From: Sclerodactyla briareus
Taxonomy: Eukaryota; Echinodermata; Holothuroidea; Dendrochirotida; Sclerodactylidae
DNA length: 64,000 nucleotides
Direction of reading: 5' to 3'
Assembly (NCBI GenBank): GCA_026419785.1
Contig: JAODTK010004332.1
Location: 335,129 to 399,128 of the forward strand
The notes beneath the pieces were generated by a model. The model saw only the letters and a program-made list of their open reading frames with translations. It had not been told where the DNA came from and searched no databases. Of the stretch, positions 11,691 through 22,405 are shown piece by piece. Made by a program: the position numbers and the translations under genes. Position 1 is the first letter of the stretch; each line of letters starts with the position of its first letter.

Positions 11691-12469
11691 CTCAATAACT
11701 TCCATGCAATGTCCGATGGACACGAACCTTCAATCATTCCTTGAATCCTTATGCCTTGCCCCGACTTCAATTCCCCAGGAGGTGAATTTGACTCATGCTG
11801 ATTTCCACTTCAATGCTAATGGCCCGAAGGTGGCGCATCAAACCCCTGTCATTCCTAAACGTATCGGGGAATAACATCGCATTGTTATTGAGTCTATATT
11901 TGAAACTCTCAAACACCACAAGCCCTAGATCCTACAGAACAGTCTCTCTTGGGAAAGTGGTCTGAAACGGAAACACGGGCAAGCCCCGAATTTTATATTC
12001 CTTCCGTTAGAATTTACACAAGGGTATGTGATTGGCGTTAAACAACTCGTGAACGACAAGCATTGATAGAAGAATATGCTTGGCATGACTCACACATACA
12101 AAACGCTTTCCAAACACAACATTTTGAGAATAACTAAAATGGTTCCATAACGAGTAAATGATGGTGGTATTAAACACTTTCATTAAACTTTTCAAATTCA
12201 ACGAACCCAAACCTGTTTTTAACGTATTATTTATTATTCTTATAGCCGAATGAATTAAAACGTAATTTAATACATCCCACCACAAATGTGCATGTTTTTT
12301 TAAACATGAATGAAACGTATTCCCATGACGTTCATAACCCGTTTTCTGTTTGCCTGGGCCGAGATAGTAGTTGAATTTTTTTCGAATTTGAGGAGTGCCT
12401 TGTTTTTGCCTAAGGAGTGGCTAGAATAGGCCCTGTATGGAGAGCAGGAAATGCCTTTCCCGGTGGAGA
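11691..12469. other. No gene seen; possible 3' trailer of the preceding retrotransposon
   Basis: AT-rich from about 12,000. No tail microsatellite or terminal repeats were recognised. Confidence 0.35.
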
Positions 12470-12479
12470 GGCTGTCGGG

Positions 12480-13290
12480 GGGGGGCGGCGCTACCCGATA
12501 ACGTGTGAAACTTTTTTCGCGTTTCGATAGTCTGGAACAAGCTCAGTTGGGACAACAGGAGGACATTTCTTTCTCCACTACGATCTCATTACGGCCTATC
12601 CCAATGCATCCCCCTAAAAGTTGGCAATATTTTCAGAAACATTTTCTAGAAACGTTCTCGAAGGAAACTGACGGATGTGTATTCCTTACAAATCCCGGCC
12701 GCGGTCCGCCACCATCATTGTACGCGTAGGGTACAAGAGAAATTTTCTTTTTACAGATCCCCCAGATTGCAGGAAACGGCATCTCCCATTCCTGTTTATG
12801 GCAGTTATCAATGCGTCGCTAAAAATTGGCATACTTTTCAGAAATTTTTATTTCAAGAAAGTCTTGAAGGAACTAAATCGCTGTTTATTTCTTTACATTT
12901 GGGGGGGCCATTCATCAGTGGTCTCGTATAGGTACACAAGGAACATTTTTTGAGTCCTCACGAAAATCCCCCAGATTGCCGAAACGGTACTTCCCATGTC
13001 TTATGGCCATAAGCAACATCCCCAAAATTGACATTACTATCTGAAATGTCTATCTCAAGAAACCTCTGGAAGGACTGATTTCTTCGTGTAATTCATTACA
13101 ATTCGCGCCGCCACCGATCATTTGACGCGTACCGTACGAGACAATAGTCCTTACAGCGCAACCCCCCTCCCCCCCCCATCAGATTGCAGGGAGCTGGCAC
13201 TTCCCGCGACGTATGGCAGTATGTAGTTACTGAAATTGACAGTAACTTTCCGAAAACTAATCGATAGTAATCCTTACATTTCTTCATCAA
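12480..13290 (+). repeat. Four divergent tandem units of about 205 bp
   Basis: A core beginning TTGGCATACTTTTCAG-like recurs at about 12,621, 12,826, 13,028 and 13,236, giving spacings of 205, 202 and 208 bp. Each unit also has a CCCCCAGATTGCAGG-type block and a CCGCCACCATCAT-ACGCGTACC block. The units differ from each other by roughly a quarter of positions, so the array is old. It forms the left part of a larger element whose rest (13,290-13,905) recurs inverted at 21.5-22.4 kb. Confidence 0.85.
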
Positions 13291-13905
13291 TGGTGTCCAT
13301 TCCTACCATGCCTGTCCTTAAGATTTCCATCGAGGACCCTTCCAATTGGGTTGGAGGTCGCATGCAGCTTGAAAATTTCTTTGAACATCACTGTCATGGC
13401 AAATTTGTGCATTTTTTCGGGTCATTTGATAAAAGTGAATTGAGCCATGCATGACATTTGGTCATTTTTCAGATTGTTCCCGCTTCAAAATTTTCGTCAA
13501 ATTACATGTTCTCAGAATTGGTTTTTGTTTTATCCCCGCTCCGCGCCTGTATAGTTTCCATACGTCAATCACGTAAACCCCTCCATACTACTGTGCTCGT
13601 CCCCTGGCCCTGTTGTTTTTCGCGAATATCCCTTCATCTTCTATTAAAACTCACGTCTCTGGCGAAGCCTGTGGCAGTGTTAAGAAAATTACAGTTGGAT
13701 TCCGGGCATGTTGTTGTGGGGAGGACGGGGGAGGGGGGGGGGGGGGGAATGCAACATGAATCAAGAAAAGGTGCCTGACCCAATTCCTCCATTCTCCTCG
13801 TGCCTCCCTATCTGGTTCAACACTCACACTGAAAGATGACACGGTAGGACAAAAATCTATTTGCCAGAATCTGACAAGGTTTATTGTACATGGGCCTACT
13901 GTAAT
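13291..13905 (+). mobile_element. Dispersed element, copy 1 (right of the tandem core)
   Basis: This segment matches the reverse complement of about 21,560-22,150 over its whole length at roughly 75-80 percent by eye. Shared landmarks are CCCCGCTCCGCGCCTGTATA, GCCAGAATCTGACAAGGT and the downstream CTGTAACGGAAAAGAT. In this copy the continuation after 13,905 is displaced to 15,166-15,226 by a nested retrotransposon. Reading frames across it, on both strands, are not conserved between the copies, so it looks non-coding. Confidence 0.82.
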
Positions 13906-15165
13906 AATAATAGATATATAAACTTTATAAAGCGCTAAATCCTACGAGTATTCAATGAGCGGCTGTAGAGCCCTAATGAAAAGCCCACTTGAAAAAATGA
14001 GTCTGTCAAATTTGGGACTCGAGCTGGCCAAGAGTTGGGGAACTCTGATTGTGATGGGCAGACAGTTCCAGAGCTTGGGCCCCGGCTGTGGGAAGGCGCG
14101 ATCGCCATAGGTTTTCAAGTTAGTTCTTGGAACAGTAGGAGTAAGTGCATTGTCAGAACGCAAGGATAGCGTGTATTCCCCCAAATGACAATTCGTCATA
14201 CAAATATGATGGTGTCCATACTATGAATGCATTCATACACAATAAGCAATATTTTAAACTTAATTCTGAACTCAACAGGCAACCAGTGTCAAAGGATTGC
14301 GACGATGCTCAACGATGGTGTGGTTTTGAATCATAGCAATCCACTACAGCCTGTCCTGCAGCCGGTTCGTGCAACTTGCCAGCCTCTTATCCAAATCTCT
14401 GGATTCCATAGAGCAAAATGTTGCAATAGTCCCAAGGTGACTGTGATGAAAGAATGTTACCCGAGTGCTCATTGCTTTAGAAGACAATATGTTTTCTAAT
14501 CTTCTTGAGATTGAAAATATCGTAGAACCAGTCTTCAAACTGCTGACATGTTTTTTTATATATATTATTCCCTTTTTCCAATGTTCTTTTTCACATACTC
14601 CGCGGTTCGGACTTGATCACAATGAAATTAATGAATGCATTGTCAACTTTGATGGATCTTTTGAATGGACCTTATGAGTTCTGTACTAGTAGAAGGCCTA
14701 GAATAATTAATTCAGTTTTCGAATCGCTAAGTTTCAAATTATGAGCAACCATCCAACTCTTATGATCAGAGAGATACAAGCTTTGGCATTAGATGAAGGC
14801 CAAAACAATCGGTTTCCCGAGTATTCGGTATTTGCAGTTTGAATCTTTATCAACTTGAGTATCATCAGTAACTAGGCCACAATCCGGTGTCCCGAGGGGT
14901 TGGAAATCTCTAAATAAAGATGCAGTGTACAGTTTGAAACAAAGCGGGCCTAGAACCCGAGCCTTGTGGAACACCGCGTTCAACCGGGATTTCATCAGAG
15001 GATACAACCATTCATGAGACAAATTGTGACCTTTGTCCCAAGGTAACTAATGAACCAGTTCAGGTAGGGAGCGGGTGTGTTTTAATTCCAAACTTCATGT
15101 TCCAAATGCTCACTAAATAGAATGATCAACCGTACTCGAGCGGCGGAACTAAGATCAAGCAGCAC
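13906..15165 (-). pseudogene. Nested non-LTR retrotransposon fragment (RT domain to 3' tail)
   Basis: Read on the minus strand the order is correct for a 5'-truncated non-LTR element. A palm motif A region (VLLDLSSA) comes near 15,160, then a degenerate motif B (VLGPLCFKLYTA), a decayed catalytic YADD (VTDDTQV), a linker near 14,400-14,540 and the C-terminal PKLWNCLPITIR block near 14,090. It ends in the 3' sequence AGCGCTTTATAAAG followed by an ATT-rich tail at about 13,906-13,925. Multiple stops and shifts make it inactive. The tail resembles those of L2/Rex1-like elements. It sits inside the element at 13,291-15,226. Confidence 0.8.
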
Positions 15166-15226
15166 CATAATGTATTACCTGTAACGGAAAAGATGGATAC
15201 AGCGCGCGCAGGCGGTGATTTTTTTT
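15166..15226 (+). mobile_element. Displaced right part of dispersed element copy 1
   Basis: TACCTGTAACGGAAAAGATG, a GCGCGCGCAG module and a long T-run match the reverse complement of 21,500-21,575, where they directly adjoin the sequence that here ends at 13,905. Confidence 0.75.
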
Positions 15227-15350
15227 TTTGCATTTTCGGTCTTCTCACCATAATATCTAAGCCAATCTAATAAGAAATAGAGTTTGGACTTTTGTGTTAT
15301 GGCCGTCATGTATCATATGATTATAGGAATTTTTTTCACCATCCGCAAAC

Positions 15351-15432
15351 TATTGGGGGGGGGGTATATTTTGATATTATGTCCCTCCCCCCCCCCCCCA
15401 TCCCCCCCCCCCCCCCCCCACACACACACACT
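15351..15432 (+). repeat. Poly-G, poly-C and CA microsatellite cluster
   Basis: A run of about 13 G, a short AT spacer, two long C runs and (CA)6 in about 80 bp. It has strong G-quadruplex and i-motif potential and is likely unstable in cloning and sequencing. Confidence 0.93.
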
Positions 15433-15489
15433 ATATATTTTGGTACGGGTCGCAACTTCGCTTCTCCTGTCCATATAGTTATATTTTAA

Positions 15490-16310
15490 TTACATGTAAT
15501 CATTGCTTGGGACTTCCCCATTTCAGACAGCATGTTCATATGTTGGGTGGTCAACACAATCAAAAGCTTTGCTATAGTCATGAATCAACAGATAAATTGT
15601 CCGTTGAAACTCTGTCTTATCTTCCCATTAATCCACATAAGGTTTGCAATTTGATCCCGATTGCCTCTGCCTTTCCGGAAACCTGCTTGTTCAATTTACA
15701 CAATTTGTTGTTCCAAGTATCCCCCCTGCTAGCCTATCCTTTCATAACTTTCAGCTGACCTTGCTCGCATGCGAGATTAGCCGCTATCGTACGGTTTGTT
15801 CTAGCATATTCTCGGATCGTCTCATCCTTTCTTCCTTTCTTCGGTGTCGGGATGTAAATGACAAATTGCAGTTAATAATGTGACTCGGTGCCGACGGACG
15901 ACGGACGTTACGACGGGACGGAACTACGGGGTTACGCCCTCATCACCCATTTCCATTCCCTTAATTGAGTTCAATGGGGCTCCGCTGACCTGGCGACCTT
16001 TCCGTGGCTAGTGACGTTATAGCAATTTCTGACTTCTTCCTCCATTATCGAAGCCTCTTCTTCGTAGTTTCCCTTCTTCAAAAGTGTGTGATGACGTTTG
16101 TATCACGTTTGTAACAAGTCTCCTCTGTATCACTCCATCTCTCCTTTAACACGTGACTCTGTCACGGAGATCACCACCTTTGGTTGCTCTTTAAGCTTCC
16201 TACCCTTGGTTTGAACTCGCCTGTGATTTCTTGGATCCGTTGAAGCGTCTCTTGTTCTCCCGCTTGAATGTCTGCTTTCAAGATCCTCCAGCCCAAGCGT
16301 TGTTCAAGTA
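15490..16310 (-). pseudogene. Second non-LTR reverse transcriptase fragment (RTE-like)
   Basis: The minus strand contains, in order and with several frameshifts, YIPTPKKG, a decayed YRTIA.. segment, a QAGFRKGRG-like block (fingers), and AFDCVDHP (motif A aspartate region) near 15,560. These are diagnostic of the fingers and palm of RTE/Jockey-type non-LTR reverse transcriptases. Weaker upstream similarity reaches about 16,310. It duplicates motif A found at 15,160, so it is a different element from its neighbour. Confidence 0.72.
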
Positions 16311-16739
16311 ATCGTGACCGGACAATTCCCAACCCGGACAATTTCTACCCGCCGACCATTCCCTATTTCCCCCTCAACGGAATGTTTTTAAGGCAGAATT
16401 AGGGTTAGGGTCCAAAGTTAAGGTCATCTTTTGGGTTGTAATTGTCCGGGTGGGATTGTCCGGGTGGGACGTTGTCCGGCAACCAGTAATTTTCTTTGTG
16501 TTCCTCACCTGAATTGGAAAAATGACCTCCCAGGGTGGACCCTAAATTTTTTGTTAAAAGTTTTTGGAGTTTGAAAGTAGACCCTATTCCCCAAGTTTCG
16601 TAGAAATCCATCAAACTTTGAAATTTCGTATACTTATGCAAATTAACAACTTTGATTATCATATTCACGTCGCTAAAATCTAATCAGTTCATCTACCTTA
16701 TAGCCTGCACCGGTGCCAACCCAATCACCATAGCAACCT

Positions 16740-17030
16740 ACGGTTGCATCCATATCTTGCTACAAGCCTAAACAATGACTTATATAAATAGTATAATATT
16801 ACAACTACTAATTGTGCTTTTGTGGCCCAAAAATTATCCGATCGTGTTCAAACCCAACCCCCGCTACTACATACAAATTTCATCGAAATCCGTCTTACCG
16901 TTTCGGAGAAATCCGCTACGATAAGAGTGAGACACCCAGTACATAACAACACACACACACAGACACTCACAGACACACCCATACAATAAACACACGACAA
17001 ATCATCTTCCTGAACTTAGTTCAGGCGAGA
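16740..17030 (+). repeat. Dispersed repeat ending in CA-rich stretch and hairpin
   Basis: A CA-rich stretch (16,948-17,000) precedes a perfect hairpin CCTGAAC-TTA-GTTCAGG at 17,009-17,025. The same layout, CA-rich DNA then hairpin, closes the repeats at 47.3, 61.1 and 63.3 kb. Confidence 0.6.
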
Positions 17031-17799
17031 CAAAAATGCCCAAAAATTCATCCCTAGATGATCTTTGACATCAAATTATGACCACCCCATATGTTACTAG
17101 ACTGATCAACTGACCAATTTCATGGCCATCGAAACACAATCTCTGGGAGAAGAACCCGTTTGTGTATCTAACGCCATGTAACCTTTTCCGATCAAATGAC
17201 TAACCCCTCTCACTGCCGGACCACCCAGTATGGTTCACCGATTACTGACTAAGTTTCATGCACAACTCATTTTAACTGTAGGAAGAACGGCTTGACGGTT
17301 TGAATAAAATGGCTGGAAATGACTCGTAAAGCTTAGCCTTGTCACCTCCATCCTGACACTACGTATAACCATTGGGTCATAATATATTGACCAACTATCA
17401 TGGTCATTCATGTTTTGCCCTCCAAATGGCCCTTTGGGCAAAAATGCCTGAACACCCCCCGATATGGGCCTGAACAACTTCCATGATAGTCCGATTTGAA
17501 CTTATTAGGAGGAGAAGCATTTGGGTATCAACACACTGGACGAAATTGACCCCCATAGAATGATCAATGAACTCAATGTTTCAATACCCAAGATGACCCT
17601 ACAATCCGGTCATCATTGTGACCCAGATTTTCATCATGATCCATCAACTAAGCACCAATGGTGAATGTAGCTCAACTGCACAAATGTACCAAGAATGTAC
17701 AATTATGTCATAAATTTTCCAGATGTTTGTTTCAACATGGCTTATGGTCCCCTTTATGACTATTTGACCATGAATCTCTCATATGGCCCAGATGTCTTA

Positions 17800-19140
17800 G
17801 CAGTCCGATAACGTTCCACATAATGGGCCACAGGGCCAACAGTGACCTGCCAATGGGTCCTAAATCCTGAACCCCTGAAGGTACAGCTATTAGACCACCT
17901 TATAACTGAACATCCGCACTGTGCCACAAAATTAGTAGGAGATAACAAGGATTTTGCAGTATTTCATAGAGTGGGCCCCTGGGCTCAGAATTCCCCAAAC
18001 ACCTTCAATGGCCTTCTACCCAAGGACGTTACAATGTAATTTTTCGAATACATCAATTGAAGCTTTGTGGAAGGAGATGAATTTCAAGAACAATTGTGTG
18101 TGAATTTCATAAAATGGTCCATAGGGCCAGTAGGACCTTGGACCAAAATCCTGAAACCCCAAGAGTACGGGGCTGTTAGAACCATCATCTAGACCGAATG
18201 CCATCACTGTTCAATCGAAATTCGTAAGAGGAGAAGCATTTTTGCGTATTCCACATGATGGGCCCTAGGGCTCACACTGGCCTTGGGACCTAAATTCCTC
18301 TGGGCATATGAAGGATGCAATTGACCACCATTATACTAACACTGAGCACGTGCAACAACATGTGTAGGAGATACAAATTTTGCGTAATTTCATATAATGA
18401 GCGCTAGGGCCCAAACTGGGCCTTGATCCCCAACTCCCTGAACACCCCCGATGGACCTCTACCCAATGACCATTACTTGTAACTCTGAAGATCAACAATT
18501 CGATTCGATCTTGTGGGGAGGAGATGCCTTTCAAGTACCATTGTGTGAATTTCATAGAACTGGCCCCAAGGTCCAAGTGGGACCTTAGACCAAACATCCT
18601 GACACCCCATGGACGGCTGTTCCCATCACTATGACCAAAGTCACACTGTGCACTGAATTTCGTAACAGAAATCTTTTTGCCGTGATTCCATATAACGGGC
18701 CCCAGGGCCCACTCAGGGCCTTGATACCTAAATCTCTGGGCGCCCTGAAGGTACAAGCATTAGCACCTTATGACTGAACATCAGCACTGTGCAACAAATT
18801 TGTGGAGATACAAGATTTTGCGGTATTTCATATAGGACCCTAGGGCCCACTGGGCCTTGAGCCACATTGCCCGATCACCCCCTATGGCCCTCCACCCAAG
18901 GACCACTACATGAAACTTTTTGAAGAACATCATTGAATCTTGTGGGAGGAAATTCATTTCAAGTACTATTGTGTGACTTTCATAAATGGGCCCTCGGCCC
19001 AAGTGGACCTTTGGCCGGAATTCCTGCACCCCCGAGGTACGGCTTTTAGAACATCATTATGACCGAACATCATCACGGTGCACCACAAGTTTGGTAGGGG
19101 AGATCCTTTTGAAATTTTACACATAATGGCCTATACTTGC
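17800..19140 (+). repeat. Higher-order repeat: three copies of a ~437-bp unit of three ~145-bp monomers
   Basis: All monomers share the block ATTTCATA..TGGGCCC..GGGCC with a CTTG(A/G)..CC and CCTGAACACCCC continuation. Three monomer types alternate. Type A starts near 17,812, 18,246 and 18,685, type B near 17,958, 18,388 and 18,825, and type C near 18,105, 18,548 and 18,978. Same-type copies resemble each other more than neighbouring types do: type C alone carries GTACGG-GCTNTTAGAACCATCAT, and type B alone carries CTACCCAAGGACCATTACATG. Still more diverged related units extend back to about 17,040. Confidence 0.82.
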
Positions 19141-19204
19141 CCCTTCAATGACCTTTGACCTTGACCTTGACAAAGGCAACTGTCCATGATGCATGCATTC
19201 CAAT

Positions 19205-19231
19205 AGCTCTCGACCATAGCTGGTTTGAGCT
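19205..19231 (+). other. Terminal stem-loop of the repeat family
   Basis: AGCTC-TCG-ACCA-TAGC-TGGT-TT-GAGCT, followed by AAAACCG. The same position and pattern occur at 29,832-29,862, where a related repeat ends. Confidence 0.65.
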
Positions 19232-19334
19232 AAAACCGAGAGTACAATTTGAATCATTGAGAAACATAGTAGATAGATCAAAGAGATGCACGATCACATA
19301 CAAAGTTGGGATGATTTAATAATTGCGAGAATAA

Positions 19335-19555
19335 GTGCATGGGTCTCAAATAGCATTGAAGGGGAGTGATGGGGGAGGGAGATACGAGGAACTCCTCTCC
19401 TCCGACGCCCCCATTATGTTATTGGTCCTCCCCCGCGCTCATCACTTCCGTCATAAGAGGGAACACAGAGATTTCCAAATCGGGAAGAAATCGAAGAAAT
19501 CTTGCCTCATTGACTCGGATGGCTCCACCCCTGCTTCAGGTACGCTACGCCACTG
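19335..19555. mobile_element. Truncated hAT-type repeat, right end only
   Basis: The right end reads, on the minus strand, CAGTGGCGTAGCGTACC at 19,539-19,555, the terminal-repeat type of the complete elements in this window. Inner sequence (CCCCCGCGCTCAT..ACTTCCGTC) is shared with 47,490-47,715. No matching left end was found. Confidence 0.55.
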
Positions 19556-20335
19556 TACTGCTCAATAGTCATTCGCGTCCACCGGATTGGAAATCTGCCT
19601 GAGCGCCCGACTCTTCATAAGAAGGTTAAACCCCAATTCATCTTGAATCAGGACAAAAGCGTTTCTGGACGTGTTTCCAAGAATTTTCAGACTTCGACAT
19701 CAGATGACCATTGTACTTGACCCCAAACATGGCGTTCTGTAAGTGGGACATATTACCACTCAAGCGCCGGGTCTGAACTTCAATCCATTCCGGGGTCTAT
19801 TTATCCGTGTTTACTAACTACCAGATTTGGCAAAATTATTGATTTTTCGACACCATTCTTATTTCAATCAGGGCAGACTCCCGTACACGGTCAAACATGG
19901 TTATGTACTCACTACACACACCATTTCTGCTTGATTAGACTTCTGGACTTCATATTGTGTTTACACGGTTATCAGAATTTGACCTCCGCCATTCCCCAAA
20001 ACGATATGATCCTGGGGAACAAACATACGGAGTATGAGCCTAACACACACGCAAAGGTCTACATAAACACATATTGAACAGGGCTATGTGGATTCTTTGA
20101 CTTCGCCTAAGGGAATCGAACGCCTATTCACCACTACTATCGGAGAAAGTAATATTTAGTTACTATATATAACTGGGAAAATTGTCGTCGCAGTCGTTTG
20201 AAGCTGAGGGCAGGAAGGTTCTACAATGTATTTTCCAAATAGGGCTGATAGAGGGGGCGTTGTTATGAGGCCGTATAGAGTGACCAGGGGGGGGCTTTCC
20301 AGGACGCCTACTCGATTCATCAAATGAGAACAATG
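19556..20335. other. No gene seen
   Basis: Contains a degenerate CA-rich stretch with a GATTCTTTGACTTCGCC.. hairpin-like end near 20,040-20,115, a relic of the 300-bp repeat family. Nothing else was recognised. Confidence 0.4.
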
Positions 20336-20339
20336 GTCC

Positions 20340-20770
20340 ATTTATCTCTTGTAAGCCGCGTTTCCATGCACGCGGGGGCGTCTAAAATCGCCAATCGTTA
20401 TTTTCAATGGAGCCGTTTCTGCACGCGGGGGGTCATGTATGCGATGTTTCCGCGCGCCCCGCGTGCCCGAGTGGTATTTCGTAATCGATTTCCAGGGATT
20501 TCCCGGCCAATCTTACCGGCTTGTAGCCCGCTAATGGAGAGTACGAGGACAAAGTTCAATAATGTTCCAAACAAAATTCATAAATTTATAACACTAGGAT
20601 GAGATTCTACAGAGTGTCGAATTTTAACGCCGAATCCATGTTGAACACCATTACATGTTTTGTTTAAACCAGTGATATGTCAAGTATTTGACAATTAAAT
20701 CTCCAGAACATAGCAAATGTGAAGTTAATTGTAATACTGTATTCATTGTATTTAGGGATATCGTAGAAAT
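20340..20770 (+). repeat. GC-rich palindromic dispersed repeat, copy 1
   Basis: Begins GTTTCCATGCACGCGGGGGC and contains GTGGTATTTCGTAATCGATT and TTTCCAGGGATTTCC blocks. These are shared with 46,090-46,260 and 34,600-34,720. An AT-rich trailer with AATCTCCA(G/A)AACAT, also present at 34.2 and 46.45 kb, follows. Confidence 0.75.
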
Positions 20771-21095
20771 TGTAGAAACAATGTGGTCCTAAGGAACTAA
20801 ACCACCAGGTACTTACTTTACTTTGTACTTTGCTGGTCCCCTGAATCTTCCACGAGGGAGCGTAACTAGGAGGTCACTAGGAGTGGCTATCAAAAATTCA
20901 ATAAGTCGTATTACTAAAATTCAAGTAGGCAAAAATTTCCCTCTGAATACTCAGTAGTCTTGACATCAATAACATCCTGGAGCAGTCAATCCAGATTCTC
21001 AGAGTGTGTGGAAAAAAACGAATTACAAAAGATGATGATGTTATTTGAGGCATTTCAAATTGCATAGTTCCCCCTCCTTGATGCTCTGCGGCGTT

Positions 21096-21111
21096 GCCTG
21101 AGGCAACACTT
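21096..21111 (+). other. Perfect short hairpin
   Basis: GTTGCC-TGA-GGCAAC inside GCGGC..ACTTGCGG. It may be the end of a small repeat; function unknown. Confidence 0.5.
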
Positions 21112-21166
21112 GCGGTGTTAGAGGTTTATTGTAAAACTCTAGGAGGCATATGCGTCAGTGTTGGAT

Positions 21167-21238
21167 TAAATAATAATAAGAATAATGAAATAATAATAAT
21201 AAAATAATAATAATGAGAATAACAATAATAATAGTAGG
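21167..21238 (+). repeat. AAT-rich microsatellite
   Basis: Imperfect (AAT)n with G interruptions. It could be the tail of a retrotransposon, but no coding remnant adjoins it. Confidence 0.9.
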
Positions 21239-21489
21239 CTACTTCTAACGGTCTTATTATAGGGCATATACACACTAAGGTGCACCCAGCGATTTCAGGT
21301 CATGGGTCCAGCACCCTGTCGATTTTTTGAGCCTCTTAAAGGTGTCATGGATCAATTATTTGACGAAATTTGTTTATCCGGTTTTCGATCAGCTGGCCTG
21401 CCGTAAGTGTTATTCCGTGGGTACTTGATGTTGTAACCATAGTTCTTATTAGTGGTTTAATTTTTTGGGTGATTGAGAAGGCCGCGTAA

Positions 21490-22405
21490 AATGCTCCCCC
21501 CCCAAAAAAAAAAAAATAAAAAAAAAATCGCGCTGCGCGAGCGGTATCCTATCTTTTCCGTTACATGTATAATACAGTGGGCCACGTGTTGTAAACTACC
21601 TTGTCAGATTCTGGCAAAATGATTGTGTCCATACGTGTCATTTTTAAGTTTGGTGAACATATAAGGTAGGCCACGAGGAGAATTTGGTGTAGACTCTGAA
21701 TTCATGGTTGACACCCCCCCCCGCCTCCCCACCTACAAACAATTGCCGGAACCCACCTGCGATTTTCTTAAACACTGCACACAAGTTTAGTCTACTTCTG
21801 AGCCTTATTGTTTCAGATTGGCTTTGCCAGCTGACGCTGCTGTTTTTAATAGAGATGAAAGCTATATGTAACGAAAAACCGCAGGGCAGGGGATCTGCAC
21901 TTGGTATGGGGTTTACGTGAATTGAAGTATGGAAACTCTATACAGGCGCGGAGCGGGGCTAAACATCTGAGGACTGTGAAATTGGACGAAAATTTTTGAG
22001 CGGATCCTAATCTGAAAAAATTGACCAAAATGGTCATGATGACTGGCTCAATCTTCAACAAAATGCCGAAAAATGCACTCATTTTCCACGAGTGATGTTA
22101 AAGCAAATGTTCAATCTGCAGAAGGCCTCCAAACCACATTGGAAGGTCCTCGAGGAATATCTTGTAAGACATGGCTATGGTAGGAAGGGACACCATGCGA
22201 AGACAAGGTAAGGATTAACACGATCAGTTTCGGAAATTTATGTCAATTTCAGGAAATAATACTGACAGACGTGCGGGAATGCCGCCCCTGCAATCTGATG
22301 GGGGAGGGGGGGTCGGAGGGGGGGTCCGTAAGACTGTTTTCTAGTACGGTACGCGTTAAACATGATGGTGGCGCGAATGGTAATGCGAATATAAACGGAG
22401 ACCAA
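21490..22405 (-). mobile_element. Dispersed element, copy 2 (inverted, uninterrupted)
   Basis: Reverse complement of the element at 13,090-13,905 plus 15,166-15,226. It is collinear throughout and carries only one of the 205-bp units. It shows the pre-insertion state of the site that in copy 1 received a retrotransposon. It ends in a long A-run and C-run at 21,497-21,530. The part beyond 22,405 no longer matches copy 1. Confidence 0.82.
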
